Source of the DNA: JBAOHV01 sp964450685
Lineage (GTDB): Bacteria > Actinomycetota > Acidimicrobiia > Acidimicrobiales > Microtrichaceae
Length of the DNA: 64,000 nucleotides
Assembly (NCBI GenBank): GCA_964450685.1
Contig: CAYVDN010000008.1
Coordinates: forward strand, 21,064 to 85,063
Reading direction: 5' to 3'
Positions within the stretch are counted from its first letter, which is position 1, and each line of letters opens with the position of its first letter. The position numbers and the translations under genes are program-made. Below the pieces are notes generated by a model, which saw only the letters and a program-made list of their open reading frames with translations, made no database searches and was not told where the DNA came from. This document shows, in pieces, positions 36,037-44,529 of this stretch.

Positions 36037-37560
36037 ATGTCTCCCACGAGACTGTTCACGCCCGGTGCGCTCCGGTCGAGGGCGTTCCTGGTACTTCCAC
36101 TTCTGGCGACGGCTCTGGTGATCGGTGCATGCACTCCGACCACCCCGGTGCCGACCACCAGCTCCACGACGACCACAACTTCGACGACGACCACCACGGT
36201 GCCAGCTGGCCCAGCGGTCGAGGGCGAGGCCTGCCAACCCGACTCGGGGGTCACCGTCGTGGTCGACTTCACCGAGCTCGACAACACGGTGAGGATCGGC
36301 TGCGCGGCCGGCGAACAGGCCGACGGCTTCGCTGCTCTGGCGGCGACGGACTTCACCGTCGGCAGCGAATCGGGTCCGGGCACCATCTGCACCATCGATG
36401 GGTTGCCCGCCGAGGGCTACCCGTACTGCTGGCTCGAAGGTGGCTACTGGAGCTACTGGAAGGCCCCTGACCGCTCAACACAATGGGACTTCTCAACCGT
36501 CGGCGTCGGAGACGGGCCGATCGCCGAGGGCTCCGTCGAGGGATGGTCATGGGCACCCGGATTCAATGGCGTCGCCCCGCGGGTGAGCGTCGAGGATCTG
36601 GCCCAGTTCACACCCGATCTGCCCGAGTGCGAGATCCCCGACGCCCCGGTGCTCTCGGTGATCGACGACGACGAGATCCTTCCGTTCACCATCTCCGGTG
36701 GTGGATCGATCGAGGTAGCTGTGCTGCCGGCGACTGACGACGAGTCGAACGCCACGTTCACCGAGACGAGCACGCTGGCGCTCACTGGCCAGGCCGGTCT
36801 CACACGGGTCCTCGCCCGTTCGGCTTCATCGGGCTGCCAGGTCGTCGACCAGTTCGAAGCCGTCTACGACGTCCAGCCCACCTACGCAGGTCGACCCGAT
36901 CTTGCCGGAACCTTCTCCCAGGCAGTGGCAGGGACCAGCTCCGACTTCGTCGGTTGGGCAACTGGCCACACCGACTACACACCGGGTGCTGACGTCACCA
37001 CCAGCTGGCAGACTCCGGACAACGCGGTCGGCTCATACGGGACTGACCTGGTTGTGCTCGGCAACGGTGGCCGTATCACCATGACGTTCGACTCGCCGAT
37101 AACCGACGGCACCGGCAACGACTTCGCTGTGTTCGAGAACGGCTTCACCAGTGGAACCAGTGAGCTGCTCTTCACCGAGCTCGCCTATGTCGAAGTGTCG
37201 TCCAACGGCAGCGACTTCGTGCGGTTCGACTCGGCCAGCCGTCAGACCAGCGCGGTCGGCGCATTCGGGTTCCAGGATCCCCGCCTGCTCGGCGGGCTCG
37301 CCGGCAAGGACCCCGGCGGTTGGGGAACCGTGTTCGACCTATCGGCGCTCACGAACAAGGCAGCGGTACGCAACGGCACGATCGACCTGACAGCGATCAC
37401 CCACGTGAGGATCGTCGACGTGGTCGGGGCATCTGACTACCCGAACACCGGCGACACCTACCCGGACAGCTTTGCGCGGACGATCTTCGACGCGCACAAG
37501 ACGACGGGCAGCGGCGGCTTCGACCTTCGCGCCGTCGGAGTGCTGAACCAAGCGGACTGA
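36037..37560 (+). CDS. B12-riboswitch-controlled lipoprotein: four-Cys beta-type domain plus C-terminal surface domain
   Basis: About 507 residues. ATG 36037 lies eight bases after a GAAAGG ribosome binding site. Signal peptide with lipobox VIGAC (Cys32) and a Thr-rich linker. A four-Cys domain at about 65-190 contains SGVTVVVDF, the aromatic block GGYWSYWKAP and GSVEGWSWAP. The same domain is in the 37712 and 41931 genes. The C-terminal half (about 290-507) has VVLGNGGRITMTFDSPI and FAVFENGF..ELAYVEVSSNGSDF, a beta-sandwich pattern I associate with surface proteins from cobalamin loci in other phyla (from memory). It is anchored outside and likely binds a corrinoid. Separate function cannot be shown here. 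Confidence 0.75.
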   Translation: MSPTRLFTPGALRSRAFLVLPLLATALVIGACTPTTPVPTTSSTTTTTSTTTTTVPAGPAVEGEACQPDSGVTVVVDFTELDNTVRIGCAAGEQADGFAALAATDFTVGSESGPGTICTIDGLPAEGYPYCWLEGGYWSYWKAPDRSTQWDFSTVGVGDGPIAEGSVEGWSWAPGFNGVAPRVSVEDLAQFTPDLPECEIPDAPVLSVIDDDEILPFTISGGGSIEVAVLPATDDESNATFTETSTLALTGQAGLTRVLARSASSGCQVVDQFEAVYDVQPTYAGRPDLAGTFSQAVAGTSSDFVGWATGHTDYTPGADVTTSWQTPDNAVGSYGTDLVVLGNGGRITMTFDSPITDGTGNDFAVFENGFTSGTSELLFTELAYVEVSSNGSDFVRFDSASRQTSAVGAFGFQDPRLLGGLAGKDPGGWGTVFDLSALTNKAAVRNGTIDLTAITHVRIVDVVGASDYPNTGDTYPDSFARTIFDAHKTTGSGGFDLRAVGVLNQAD

Positions 37561-37570
37561 CACTTCCTGA

Positions 37571-37618
37571 CCGGGCGCTCCGGGGTCCCACGACGATCGT
37601 CGCGGGACCCGCGCCCGG
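37571..37618 (+). promoter_or_regulatory. Long intercistronic hairpin between the two lipoprotein genes
   Basis: CCGGGCGC (37571-37578) pairs with GCGCCCGG (37611-37618), and GGGTCCC (37583-37589) with GGGACCC (37604-37610), with further pairing inside. It lies 10 bp after the first lipoprotein stop, without a T-run, and could act as a partial terminator or an mRNA-stabilising element that sets the ratio of the two proteins. Confidence 0.55.
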
Positions 37619-37711
37619 ACCAGTTGGACCCGATCCCTGCGACCGCTCGGGCGTCACGTCGCCCGCATACCCGACGCGAGCCAGCGTCACCCACAAGCCC
37701 AGGAGCACTTC

Positions 37712-38212
37712 ATGAAACGCCCGATCACAACTGTCGTCTACCTGGTGACGAGCCTCGTGCTCGTCGCCGGAGCATGCACCACGCCATCGACGCCGAGCGG
37801 TCAGTCATACAAGTCCGGCCGGTGTGCCGGCACCGAAGGCGTCACCGTGGTGGTCGACTTCACACCGTTCGAGGACACGGTCGTCGTGCGCTGCGCGCTC
37901 GGAGCCCAGGAGAACGGCTTCAGCGTGCTCGACGCCGTCGACCTCGACCACGACCCCGGCGACATCCCGGGCACCGTTTGCCAGCTGGAGGGCCTACCGG
38001 CCGAGGGCCACCCCTACTGCTGGACCACCGGCGGCTACTGGTCGTACTGGAAGGCACCTGCGGCCGGCAGCCCCTGGGCCTTCAGCGAGTGGGGTGCCGG
38101 CTCAGGCCCGAGCCCGGAGCCGGGTGCGGTCGAGGGCTGGCGCTTCGCCCCGTTCAGCGAAGGCTCGGCACAGCCACCGCGTGTCGGCACCTCCGGCCCG
38201 ATCGTCCCCTGA
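37712..38212 (+). CDS. Small lipoprotein with the four-Cys transcobalamin-beta-like domain
   Basis: 166 residues. Signal peptide and lipobox VAGAC (Cys22). The remainder is essentially one domain: CAGTEGVTVVVDF, VVRCALG, a Val-Cys-Gln strand, HPYCWTTGGYWSYWKAP, and GAVEGWRF. Four cysteines (about 38, 60, 94 and 108) are conserved with the other two copies and could form two disulphides. It looks like the minimal version of the domain, and by analogy with the C-terminal beta domain of transcobalamin it may cap or pass on cobalamin. Same transcript as the previous gene. Confidence 0.75.
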   Translation: MKRPITTVVYLVTSLVLVAGACTTPSTPSGQSYKSGRCAGTEGVTVVVDFTPFEDTVVVRCALGAQENGFSVLDAVDLDHDPGDIPGTVCQLEGLPAEGHPYCWTTGGYWSYWKAPAAGSPWAFSEWGAGSGPSPEPGAVEGWRFAPFSEGSAQPPRVGTSGPIVP

Positions 38213-38253
38213 TCGCGCCGACCCGGAGCTGACGCGGACGGTGGCGTCGCCCC

Positions 38254-39159
38254 CTACTTCGCGGTGTGGCCGGTCGAGGTGTGGCCGGTCGAGGTGTGGC
38301 CGGTCGAGGTATGGCCAGGAGCGCTGCTGCCCTGAGCCTCCACGGCTGGTGGATCGAAGCTCACACTGGCGTCGAAGGCTGCCCGGCGGGAGGCTCGCCG
38401 TAGGGTGAGCAGCACCGCCGGGCCGACGAGGACGATCGCCACCACGTTGGTGATGGCACGCCCGGTGTCCCACCCCAAGGTGGACGTGGCGATGGTGAAG
38501 AGGAAGAAGCGTTGCAGGTTGGATGCGACGGCGTCACCGGCGATGTAGGACAACTCGGTGCCTTCGCCGATCGCGTACGGCCAGAACCACATGTTCATCA
38601 AGAAGCCGAACGCGTAGGCGGCGAAGGCTCCGTACGCGGCGAGCATGGCGATCTCCGCTCGGCCACGGACTCGGTGGGGCAGCAGCCCGGCGCCCATGCC
38701 GACCCAGCCCGACGCGAGCATCTGGAACGGCAGCCAGGGACCGATTCCCCCGGTGATGATCGCCGACGCGAACAGCGTCGTGGTGCCCAGCACGAAACCG
38801 AAGCCGGGGCCGTAGACCCGCCCGGCCAGCACGAGCAGGAAGAACACGGTCTCGATACCTGCAACACCTGCGCCCATCGGCCTCAGCGCCGCACCCATCG
38901 CCGAGAGCACCCCGAGGATCGCCAGTGCCTTGGTGTCGATACCGCCAGCGTGGAGCTCGGACAGGACAACGGCGATGATCACCGGCAGGATCAGAGCGAA
39001 CAGGAACGGGGCGTCACTGTTGTGGGACATCTCGGCCGGCGGGGTGAAGACGAGCGGCCAGAGGAACATGCACAGCCCGGCGAGCGACGCGAGAGCGAGA
39101 ACGAGCGCCGGTCGCCACGCGACGGGAAGTGCGGACGGGTGTCGCGTCACCTCGCTCAT
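38254..39159 (-). CDS. ECF transporter S component, probable cobalamin-specific (CbrT-like)
   Basis: 301 residues, about six transmembrane helices. ATG 39157-39159 overlaps the ATPase stop (ATGA). ECF S-component features include an N-terminal AMSHNSDAPFLFALILPVIIAVVLSELHAGGIDTKALAILGVLSAMGAALR-type region (small-residue contacts with the T subunit, about 45-90) and a YGPGFGFVLG loop. Size and the placement behind a cobalamin riboswitch with T and A subunits suggest specificity for B12. The C-terminus carries a repeated GHTST tail (see repeat). S components capture the vitamin in the membrane and toggle onto the energising module. Confidence 0.82.
   Translation of the reverse strand: MSEVTRHPSALPVAWRPALVLALASLAGLCMFLWPLVFTPPAEMSHNSDAPFLFALILPVIIAVVLSELHAGGIDTKALAILGVLSAMGAALRPMGAGVAGIETVFFLLVLAGRVYGPGFGFVLGTTTLFASAIITGGIGPWLPFQMLASGWVGMGAGLLPHRVRGRAEIAMLAAYGAFAAYAFGFLMNMWFWPYAIGEGTELSYIAGDAVASNLQRFFLFTIATSTLGWDTGRAITNVVAIVLVGPAVLLTLRRASRRAAFDASVSFDPPAVEAQGSSAPGHTSTGHTSTGHTSTGHTAK
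38264..38318 (-). repeat. 15-bp tandem repeat in the S-component C-terminus
   Basis: Unit GTGTGGCCGGTCGAG (plus-strand reading) occurs three times exactly (38264-38278, 38279-38293, 38294-38308), followed by a diverged fourth part. On the coding strand it reads GHTST repeats, ending GHTAK. It is a hot spot for copy-number change and gives the tail several His residues. Confidence 0.85.
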
Positions 39160-40781
39160 GTACGCACCTCTCCGAGCGCTCCCCGGACCTGCTCGACCGT
39201 CAACCAGGGCTGGGGGGCGAGGATCTTGGCCACCTGCGGAGCGAAGGCCGGGGACGCGACCACCACGTCGGGCGTCGGGCCGTCGGCGACTACCTCACCT
39301 TCGGCCATGACGACGACCCGGTCGGCACAGGTGGCCACGAACTCCACGTCGTGGGTCGACACCATCACTGCGTGGCCGTCGGCGGCCAGCTCGGCCAGGA
39401 CTTCGGCCAGGTTGGACTTTGCGTGGTAGTCGAGGCCACGGGTCGGTTCGTCGAGCAGCACGACCTCGGGTCCGGCGCTGAGCTGGATGGCGAGCACCAG
39501 CGACAGCCTCTGGCCCTCGGACAGGTCGCGCGGGTGCATCCCGGGGTCGATCCCGGGCACGAGTCGCTCGAGAAGGGAGGCACACGTTCCGCTCGGCGCG
39601 CTTGCGTCGCGGTCGGCCTGTGCGCACTCCGCTGCGACTGTCGACAGGTACAGGAGATCCGAGGGTGTCTGGGGCACGAGACCGACTCGTCGACGTGCGT
39701 CGGCTGAGCCGAGCGAAGACGTGTCGACCTTCTCCCCCGCCTGCCCGACCTGCACGGTGCCGCCAGAACGGGTACCGCTCCCCTGCAGCGCCCACATGAG
39801 CGACGACTTGCCGCACCCGTTGCGGCCCATCAGCGCCACGATCTCACCGCAGTGCAGGTCCAGGTCCACCTGGCGGACCGCGACGACGGGACCGTGGGCA
39901 ACGACGACGCCGCGGGCACGCAGCGCCGGTGTCCCGGTCGGTGCAGCGGCGAGCGGCGCGGGACTGAGGTCCCGGAGTCGATCACGCAGCTCCGGCGCGC
40001 GGCGACGGGCGTCACGCACCGACAGTGGCAGCGGTGTCCAGCCGGCGAGGCGTCCCAGCTGTACGACAGGAGGAGCGATCGAGGATGTCGCGAGCACCTC
40101 CTGCGGAGGCCCTGAACGAACGGTTCCGTCACCGTTCAGGTACACGGCACGGTCCGCGTACTGTACCACGCGCTCCAGGCGGTGCTCTGCCACGACCACG
40201 GTTACTCCGAGGTCGTGCACCAGGCGGGTGATCGCAGCCAGGACCTCCTCTGCTGCGCTCGGGTCGAGCGCAGAGGTCGGCTCGTCGAGGACCAGCACCC
40301 TCGGGTGCGCGGTGAGCACCGACCCGATCGCGACGCGCTGCTGCTGGCCGCCCGAGAGAGCTCTCAACGCCCTGTTGCGCAGCTCGGCGATGCCCAGCAG
40401 GTCGAGTGTCTCCTCGACTCGCTTGCGCATGACCGCCGGATCTACTCCCAGCTGCTCCATCGCGTAGGCGAGCTCCTCCTCGACGGTGTCGGTCACGAAC
40501 CCGGCGAGAGGGTCCTGTCCGACGACTCCGACGAGCTCGGCCATCTCTCGTGGTGGCCGCGTGGCGGTGGAGATTCCGTCGACGGTCACGGCGCCGCTCA
40601 GGTGACCACCGGTGAAGTGCGGGACGAGCCCGTTGATGCAGCCGAGAAGCGTCGACTTGCCGACGCCCGTGCGACCGGTGACCACGCAGAGCTCGCCCTC
40701 GTCGATGAACAGGTCCACCCCGGAGATGGTCGGGGTGGACGCGTCGGTGTACGTGACGCTCACATCGTCGAAGCGGATCAC
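39156..40781 (-). CDS. ECF transporter fused A-A' ATPase
   Basis: 541 residues from GTG 40781, overlapping the T-subunit stop (GTGA). Two complete nucleotide-binding domains. First: Walker A GRTGVGKST (36-44), signature LSGGQQQRV, Walker B VLVLDEPTSALD. Second: Walker A GRNGCGKSS, signature LSEGQRLSL (a Glu in place of the usual second Gly), Walker B VVLLDEPTRGLD. The fused pair is the typical arrangement of group II ECF transporters. The long upstream frame to 41036 is not real. Confidence 0.9.
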   Translation of the reverse strand: MIRFDDVSVTYTDASTPTISGVDLFIDEGELCVVTGRTGVGKSTLLGCINGLVPHFTGGHLSGAVTVDGISTATRPPREMAELVGVVGQDPLAGFVTDTVEEELAYAMEQLGVDPAVMRKRVEETLDLLGIAELRNRALRALSGGQQQRVAIGSVLTAHPRVLVLDEPTSALDPSAAEEVLAAITRLVHDLGVTVVVAEHRLERVVQYADRAVYLNGDGTVRSGPPQEVLATSSIAPPVVQLGRLAGWTPLPLSVRDARRRAPELRDRLRDLSPAPLAAAPTGTPALRARGVVVAHGPVVAVRQVDLDLHCGEIVALMGRNGCGKSSLMWALQGSGTRSGGTVQVGQAGEKVDTSSLGSADARRRVGLVPQTPSDLLYLSTVAAECAQADRDASAPSGTCASLLERLVPGIDPGMHPRDLSEGQRLSLVLAIQLSAGPEVVLLDEPTRGLDYHAKSNLAEVLAELAADGHAVMVSTHDVEFVATCADRVVVMAEGEVVADGPTPDVVVASPAFAPQVAKILAPQPWLTVEQVRGALGEVRT

Positions 40782-41947
40782 GACGCAACTCCGGTCGCAT
40801 CCGGGTTCGGTGTCGGAGAGCCCGCGAGCTCCGCGCGGAGACTGGCACGCGGAGCGCGAGCCGGAGGCGGTGCCACGACGGCGGGTAGCGCTCCGACCAG
40901 GATCGCCAACGTGGGGCCGAGCGGGAGCTCTGGCCACTCGAGGGGTTGCAGCGAGGGGTTCAACCGGCTCGGGTCGATCGAGGACGACACGTACATCACG
41001 ACAGCGACGAAGGCCCCGCTGGCGGCGACACCCCACTCGGCGAGACGCCAGGGGTCAGGGCGGTACCTGGTCCGCCGCACCCGCCCGTTGCCCGCCAGGA
41101 ACCCGGCGGTCGCGAGCGCCAGGCCGATCAGGAGCATCGGGAGTCCGAGTGCTCGCGGCGCGGTGGCGTCGAGCAGTCCGTACGTGCCGACGCACACCCC
41201 GACCATCCCGGCGATGACGAGCACGGCGGTCACACGGCGGGTACGGGCTGCGATCCCACCGGAGCGGCCGTATCCACGGGAGTCCATCGCTGCGGCCAGC
41301 ATCAACGACCGGTCAAGCGCGTCGGTCATCACCGGGATCACGACCTGCTGCACCCACCGTGTCCGCCGCCCCACCTCGCCGCGCAGCCTCCGGGCGCGCA
41401 GCACCCGGCGTCCACTCTCGACGAGCTGCGGCGCCACGCTGAGCGCCACGGTCACGGCGGAGCCCACCTCGTACAGAGCGCTCGGCAGCGACTTGAGCAG
41501 GCGCTTGGGGTTCGCGAGCACGTTCGCCGATCCCAGGCAGATGATCAACGTCGCCAGGCGTAGCCCGTCGTAGAACGCGGCGAGCACGCCCTCGAGCGAC
41601 ACGGGCCCCCCGAGGCGGATCCCGGCGGCTGCCTCGGGCAGGGGTATCTCGGGCAGGGTGAACAGCACGTGTGTGCCGTACTGCCCGTCGAGGAGCATCC
41701 GGAACAACACGCGCATCGCAACGATGACGAGACCGAGCACAAGATAGGCACCGAAGCCGTTGGCCCACGGAGCATCGCTGCGTCTGGCTGATACGACATA
41801 TGCGACCACCGCGATCATCAGCCCCAGCAGCAGCGGATTTGTGGTCCTGCTCGCAGCCGTGGCCATGCCCAACGCCCACAGCCACCACGCCCCGGGGTGG
41901 AGGTCCCGAGCCAGGCGCACGTGACGCGATTCAGCTGACAACGCCAC
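40778..41947 (-). CDS. ECF transporter T component (EcfT-like)
   Basis: About 389 residues from GTG 41947 (an alternative at 41974). Five to eight helices with the long cytosolic coupling helices of EcfT. The Arg motifs RALRARRLRG-like (about 190) and AMDSRGYGRSGG (about 230) correspond to the two ArG motifs that dock into the ATPases. It overlaps the upstream four-Cys protein gene by 17 bp and the ATPase gene by 4 bp, so all five genes form one transcript. Confidence 0.83.
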   Translation of the reverse strand: MALSAESRHVRLARDLHPGAWWLWALGMATAASRTTNPLLLGLMIAVVAYVVSARRSDAPWANGFGAYLVLGLVIVAMRVLFRMLLDGQYGTHVLFTLPEIPLPEAAAGIRLGGPVSLEGVLAAFYDGLRLATLIICLGSANVLANPKRLLKSLPSALYEVGSAVTVALSVAPQLVESGRRVLRARRLRGEVGRRTRWVQQVVIPVMTDALDRSLMLAAAMDSRGYGRSGGIAARTRRVTAVLVIAGMVGVCVGTYGLLDATAPRALGLPMLLIGLALATAGFLAGNGRVRRTRYRPDPWRLAEWGVAASGAFVAVVMYVSSSIDPSRLNPSLQPLEWPELPLGPTLAILVGALPAVVAPPPARAPRASLRAELAGSPTPNPDATGVAS

Positions 41948-42965
41948 GACGGCGCACCATCCACGCCCCGCCACCGACGAGAACGATCAAGACGAGACCA
42001 GCGAACACCGGCCAGGGCGATCCGGCGCCGCTGCCGTCACCGGACAGGTCCAGGCCTGTCTGCTCAACACCACCCAGGGCCTCCTCGTCATGAGCATCCT
42101 GTCCATCCTGCCCGTCGGGGTTCTCCGCGTCATCACCGTCGACATCATGATCGCCCGGCTGTCCGGGAGTCGTGGTCGACCCGTCGACAGCAGCCTCCGG
42201 CAAGGACGGTGTGGACCCGATCGATCCTGACTCGGACAGTTCATCCACACCCGCTGCAGCGCCCGGAGCAGTTGTCGCCCCAACCGCCGGAACCGAGCTA
42301 CTGGAGGGTCCGGCTGCAGACGATGCGGAGGACCCTCCCGTGTCCGGTTGCGCTGTGACAGTTGTCGAGGCGGTCGACGGCGCGGTGGTGGCCGTCGCCT
42401 GGGGCGCGGTGGACCGGCCGTCGCAATCGTCGGCGGGGAGCGCCAGGGGACTGCCCGCCACAGCGGCCGGGGGCACGATGCGCGGCGAAGGCGCCGCTGA
42501 TGCACCCTTGTCGAGCGAGAACGACCAGCCCTCCACGCTGCCCTCTGGCGGGTTGCGGTTTCCGGCACCCCAGTTGCTGTAGCACCACTGCCCACCTCGG
42601 GGCGCGAGCCAGTATGACCAGTAGGCGCTGGCAGGGGATGCATCGATGCAGTGATCGCTGGACGGCTTGTCGGCGATCCGGCATAGGAACCCGGGGAATC
42701 GGATCGTCGTCCGGTAGTCGATCCCGGCCCGCTGGAGCGCCTCGAAGCCGGTCGACGAGGCACCGGGTGCGCAACGCACGTACACACCCCCGCCGAGTTC
42801 CTGGAAGTCGACCACCACGGTGACCCCGTCCGCTGTCGGACAGGCACCTTCGGTCCATGCCATGGCCGGTTCGGATGATGCGATCGGCACCGACGCGACC
42901 ACGGCGACGACAGCTAGGGCCCTCGCCGCGCCGCATCTGAGCGTCCAACGGGATCCGGGGATCAT
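41931..42965 (-). CDS. Membrane-anchored protein with the four-Cys transcobalamin-beta-like domain
   Basis: 344 residues; ATG 42965 overlaps the stop of the alpha-toroid gene (ATGA). Signal peptide to about 36 (AMA), then the four-Cys domain (about 40-155): CPTADGVTVVVDF, VYVRCAPG, CRIAD, DHCIDASPASAYWSYWLAP, GSVEGWSF. A long Ser/Thr/Ala, then Asp/Glu-rich low-complexity stalk follows (about 175-310), and a C-terminal transmembrane helix with a basic tail (WPVFAGLVLIVLVGG..MVRRRG). The domain is therefore displayed on a stalk outside the membrane, next to the toroid protein encoded upstream. Confidence 0.78.
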   Translation of the reverse strand: MIPGSRWTLRCGAARALAVVAVVASVPIASSEPAMAWTEGACPTADGVTVVVDFQELGGGVYVRCAPGASSTGFEALQRAGIDYRTTIRFPGFLCRIADKPSSDHCIDASPASAYWSYWLAPRGGQWCYSNWGAGNRNPPEGSVEGWSFSLDKGASAAPSPRIVPPAAVAGSPLALPADDCDGRSTAPQATATTAPSTASTTVTAQPDTGGSSASSAAGPSSSSVPAVGATTAPGAAAGVDELSESGSIGSTPSLPEAAVDGSTTTPGQPGDHDVDGDDAENPDGQDGQDAHDEEALGGVEQTGLDLSGDGSGAGSPWPVFAGLVLIVLVGGGAWMVRRRGVVS

Positions 42966-44446
42966 GCGGTGCGCCGTCCGCGCGAACATGCGATGAGACA
43001 GACCCCGCCGACGATCGCCGACAGGCCGACCAGCACAGACACGGCGGAACTGCTTCCGGTCGATGCCAAGGTCGAGGTGGCAGCGCTCGAAGTCGCAGCG
43101 CTCGAGCCCGGTGACGCCGATGTCGGGTACCCCGACTGAACCACTCCTGCTGGCTCGACGTCTGCTGGCAGGACCTCGACCACCGGGTACGTGGTCGTCG
43201 TCGACACAGACGGCGTCGATGTAGTCGTCTCCACGGTGCTCGTGGTCGACGTCGTCGTGGTGCTGGTGCTGGTGCTGGTGGACGCGGTCGTCGTCGTTGA
43301 AACCGGACCGAGTGGCTCCAGGTCCTGTGGACCGTACGGCGACAGTCCGAGGGCGAGAACTGCCTGCGATGTCGCACGTCGCCACTGATCCCGGGTCTGG
43401 GCGGTGATCCCTCCTGCCAGGGCTGTGTCGCGGGACGATGGTTTGTAAGCGATCGCCCCGACGTCAGCCGCGGCGGGCGTTCCCGCGGCGACGGCCACCG
43501 ACAACTGCGAGCCCGAAGCGATCCACGAAGCGGCACGGTCTGCCGCGTCCTGCTGGCCGGCGGCGCGCAGCGTCTGGGCGATCAGTCCGGAGCTGTTCGT
43601 GTTGGCCCCAGCGGTCGTACCCGTCCCGCCGAAGGATCCGTCGCCACCCTGGCGGACGAGCAGCCAGGCCAGACCGGACTCGAGGGAGGACTCCACCTGC
43701 GTGGTCCGGGGGGCCGCCATCAACGCCTGCAGTGAGATGGCGGTGGCGTCGGTGTCAGCCGAGGAATCGTCGTCACAGCCCGCTGGTCCGGAGTAGCTCA
43801 GGCGGAACCCGCTCGCGGGACACTGCTGGGCCAACAGGAAGGAGACCGACTCCGCCGGAATTCCCGACGGAGTGAGCGCCAGGCCGAGCATCGACAACGA
43901 TTGAGCGAAGGCGTTGCTCGCGTCCCACGTCGGGTCCGGAACGCGGTCCTGGAACCTGCCGACCTGGTCACCGGTTGTGGCCATGAGCGAGCGCAGCTCG
44001 GCCTCGAGGTCGACCCCCTCTGCTGTCGCGGACCGGCCCATCGACCGGAGCGTGAGGACCACCTTCCCGGTGGCGCCTGCTACCCGCACCTCGGGCATCG
44101 ACGGTGCCCAAGTCGTGTAGCCGGGCGAATTCGCTGCTATCAGATCGGTCGCCGTCCCAGCTGCTGTGTCGTCAGCACGCCCGGCGGCCACGAAGGCGAG
44201 CACGGCGTCCGCAGTCAGACCCCAGTCGTATGAGCCGGCGCTGAATCCCGGCATGGCTCCCCCGTTGGCACCGAGTTCGCTGGCGATCCAGTCGAGAGCG
44301 AGCCCGGCTTCAGCGGTCGGGACCGGTGGAGCGGCTCCGGCCCCTCGTGGTTGTGCGAGCGACACGACGAGACTGGTGGCGCAGACGATCAGCGCACACG
44401 ACGAAGGCAGACGGCTCCGACGTCTTCCTACTGTGGAACTCGACAT
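42962..44446 (-). CDS. Transcobalamin/intrinsic-factor-like alpha-toroid protein with LAXTG sorting signal
   Basis: 494 residues. ATG 44446 follows a GGGAGG ribosome binding site. Signal peptide to about 38. An alpha/alpha toroid (about 42-375) has repeats typical of prenyltransferase/cobalamin-binder folds: GLALDWIAS, YDWGLTADAVLAFVAAG, FAQSLSMLGLAL, ADTDATAISLQALMA, VRQGGDGSFGG and NTNSSGLIAQTLRAAG. The ADTDATAISLQAL and SSGLIAQTL segments resemble the corresponding human intrinsic-factor/transcobalamin motifs. A Thr/Ser stalk and LASTG (460-464), a class-E-sortase-type motif, precede a hydrophobic helix and SRGRR. It is preceded by cobalamin riboswitch 2. Confidence 0.82.
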   Translation of the reverse strand: MSSSTVGRRRSRLPSSCALIVCATSLVVSLAQPRGAGAAPPVPTAEAGLALDWIASELGANGGAMPGFSAGSYDWGLTADAVLAFVAAGRADDTAAGTATDLIAANSPGYTTWAPSMPEVRVAGATGKVVLTLRSMGRSATAEGVDLEAELRSLMATTGDQVGRFQDRVPDPTWDASNAFAQSLSMLGLALTPSGIPAESVSFLLAQQCPASGFRLSYSGPAGCDDDSSADTDATAISLQALMAAPRTTQVESSLESGLAWLLVRQGGDGSFGGTGTTAGANTNSSGLIAQTLRAAGQQDAADRAASWIASGSQLSVAVAAGTPAAADVGAIAYKPSSRDTALAGGITAQTRDQWRRATSQAVLALGLSPYGPQDLEPLGPVSTTTTASTSTSTSTTTTSTTSTVETTTSTPSVSTTTTYPVVEVLPADVEPAGVVQSGYPTSASPGSSAATSSAATSTLASTGSSSAVSVLVGLSAIVGGVCLIACSRGRRTA

Positions 44447-44529
44447 GTTGACCTCCCGGGCCCGAGCACCCTGGAGGCCCGCCGAACCGGCCGGTCAACG
44501 GTGCTCCGGTATCCGCAATCCTCGACGGA

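Noticed and set aside
42298..43536. Long Arg-rich minus-strand frame of 412 codons
   Set aside because: Composition is that of a shadow frame in high-GC DNA; it runs out of frame through two well-supported surface-protein genes.
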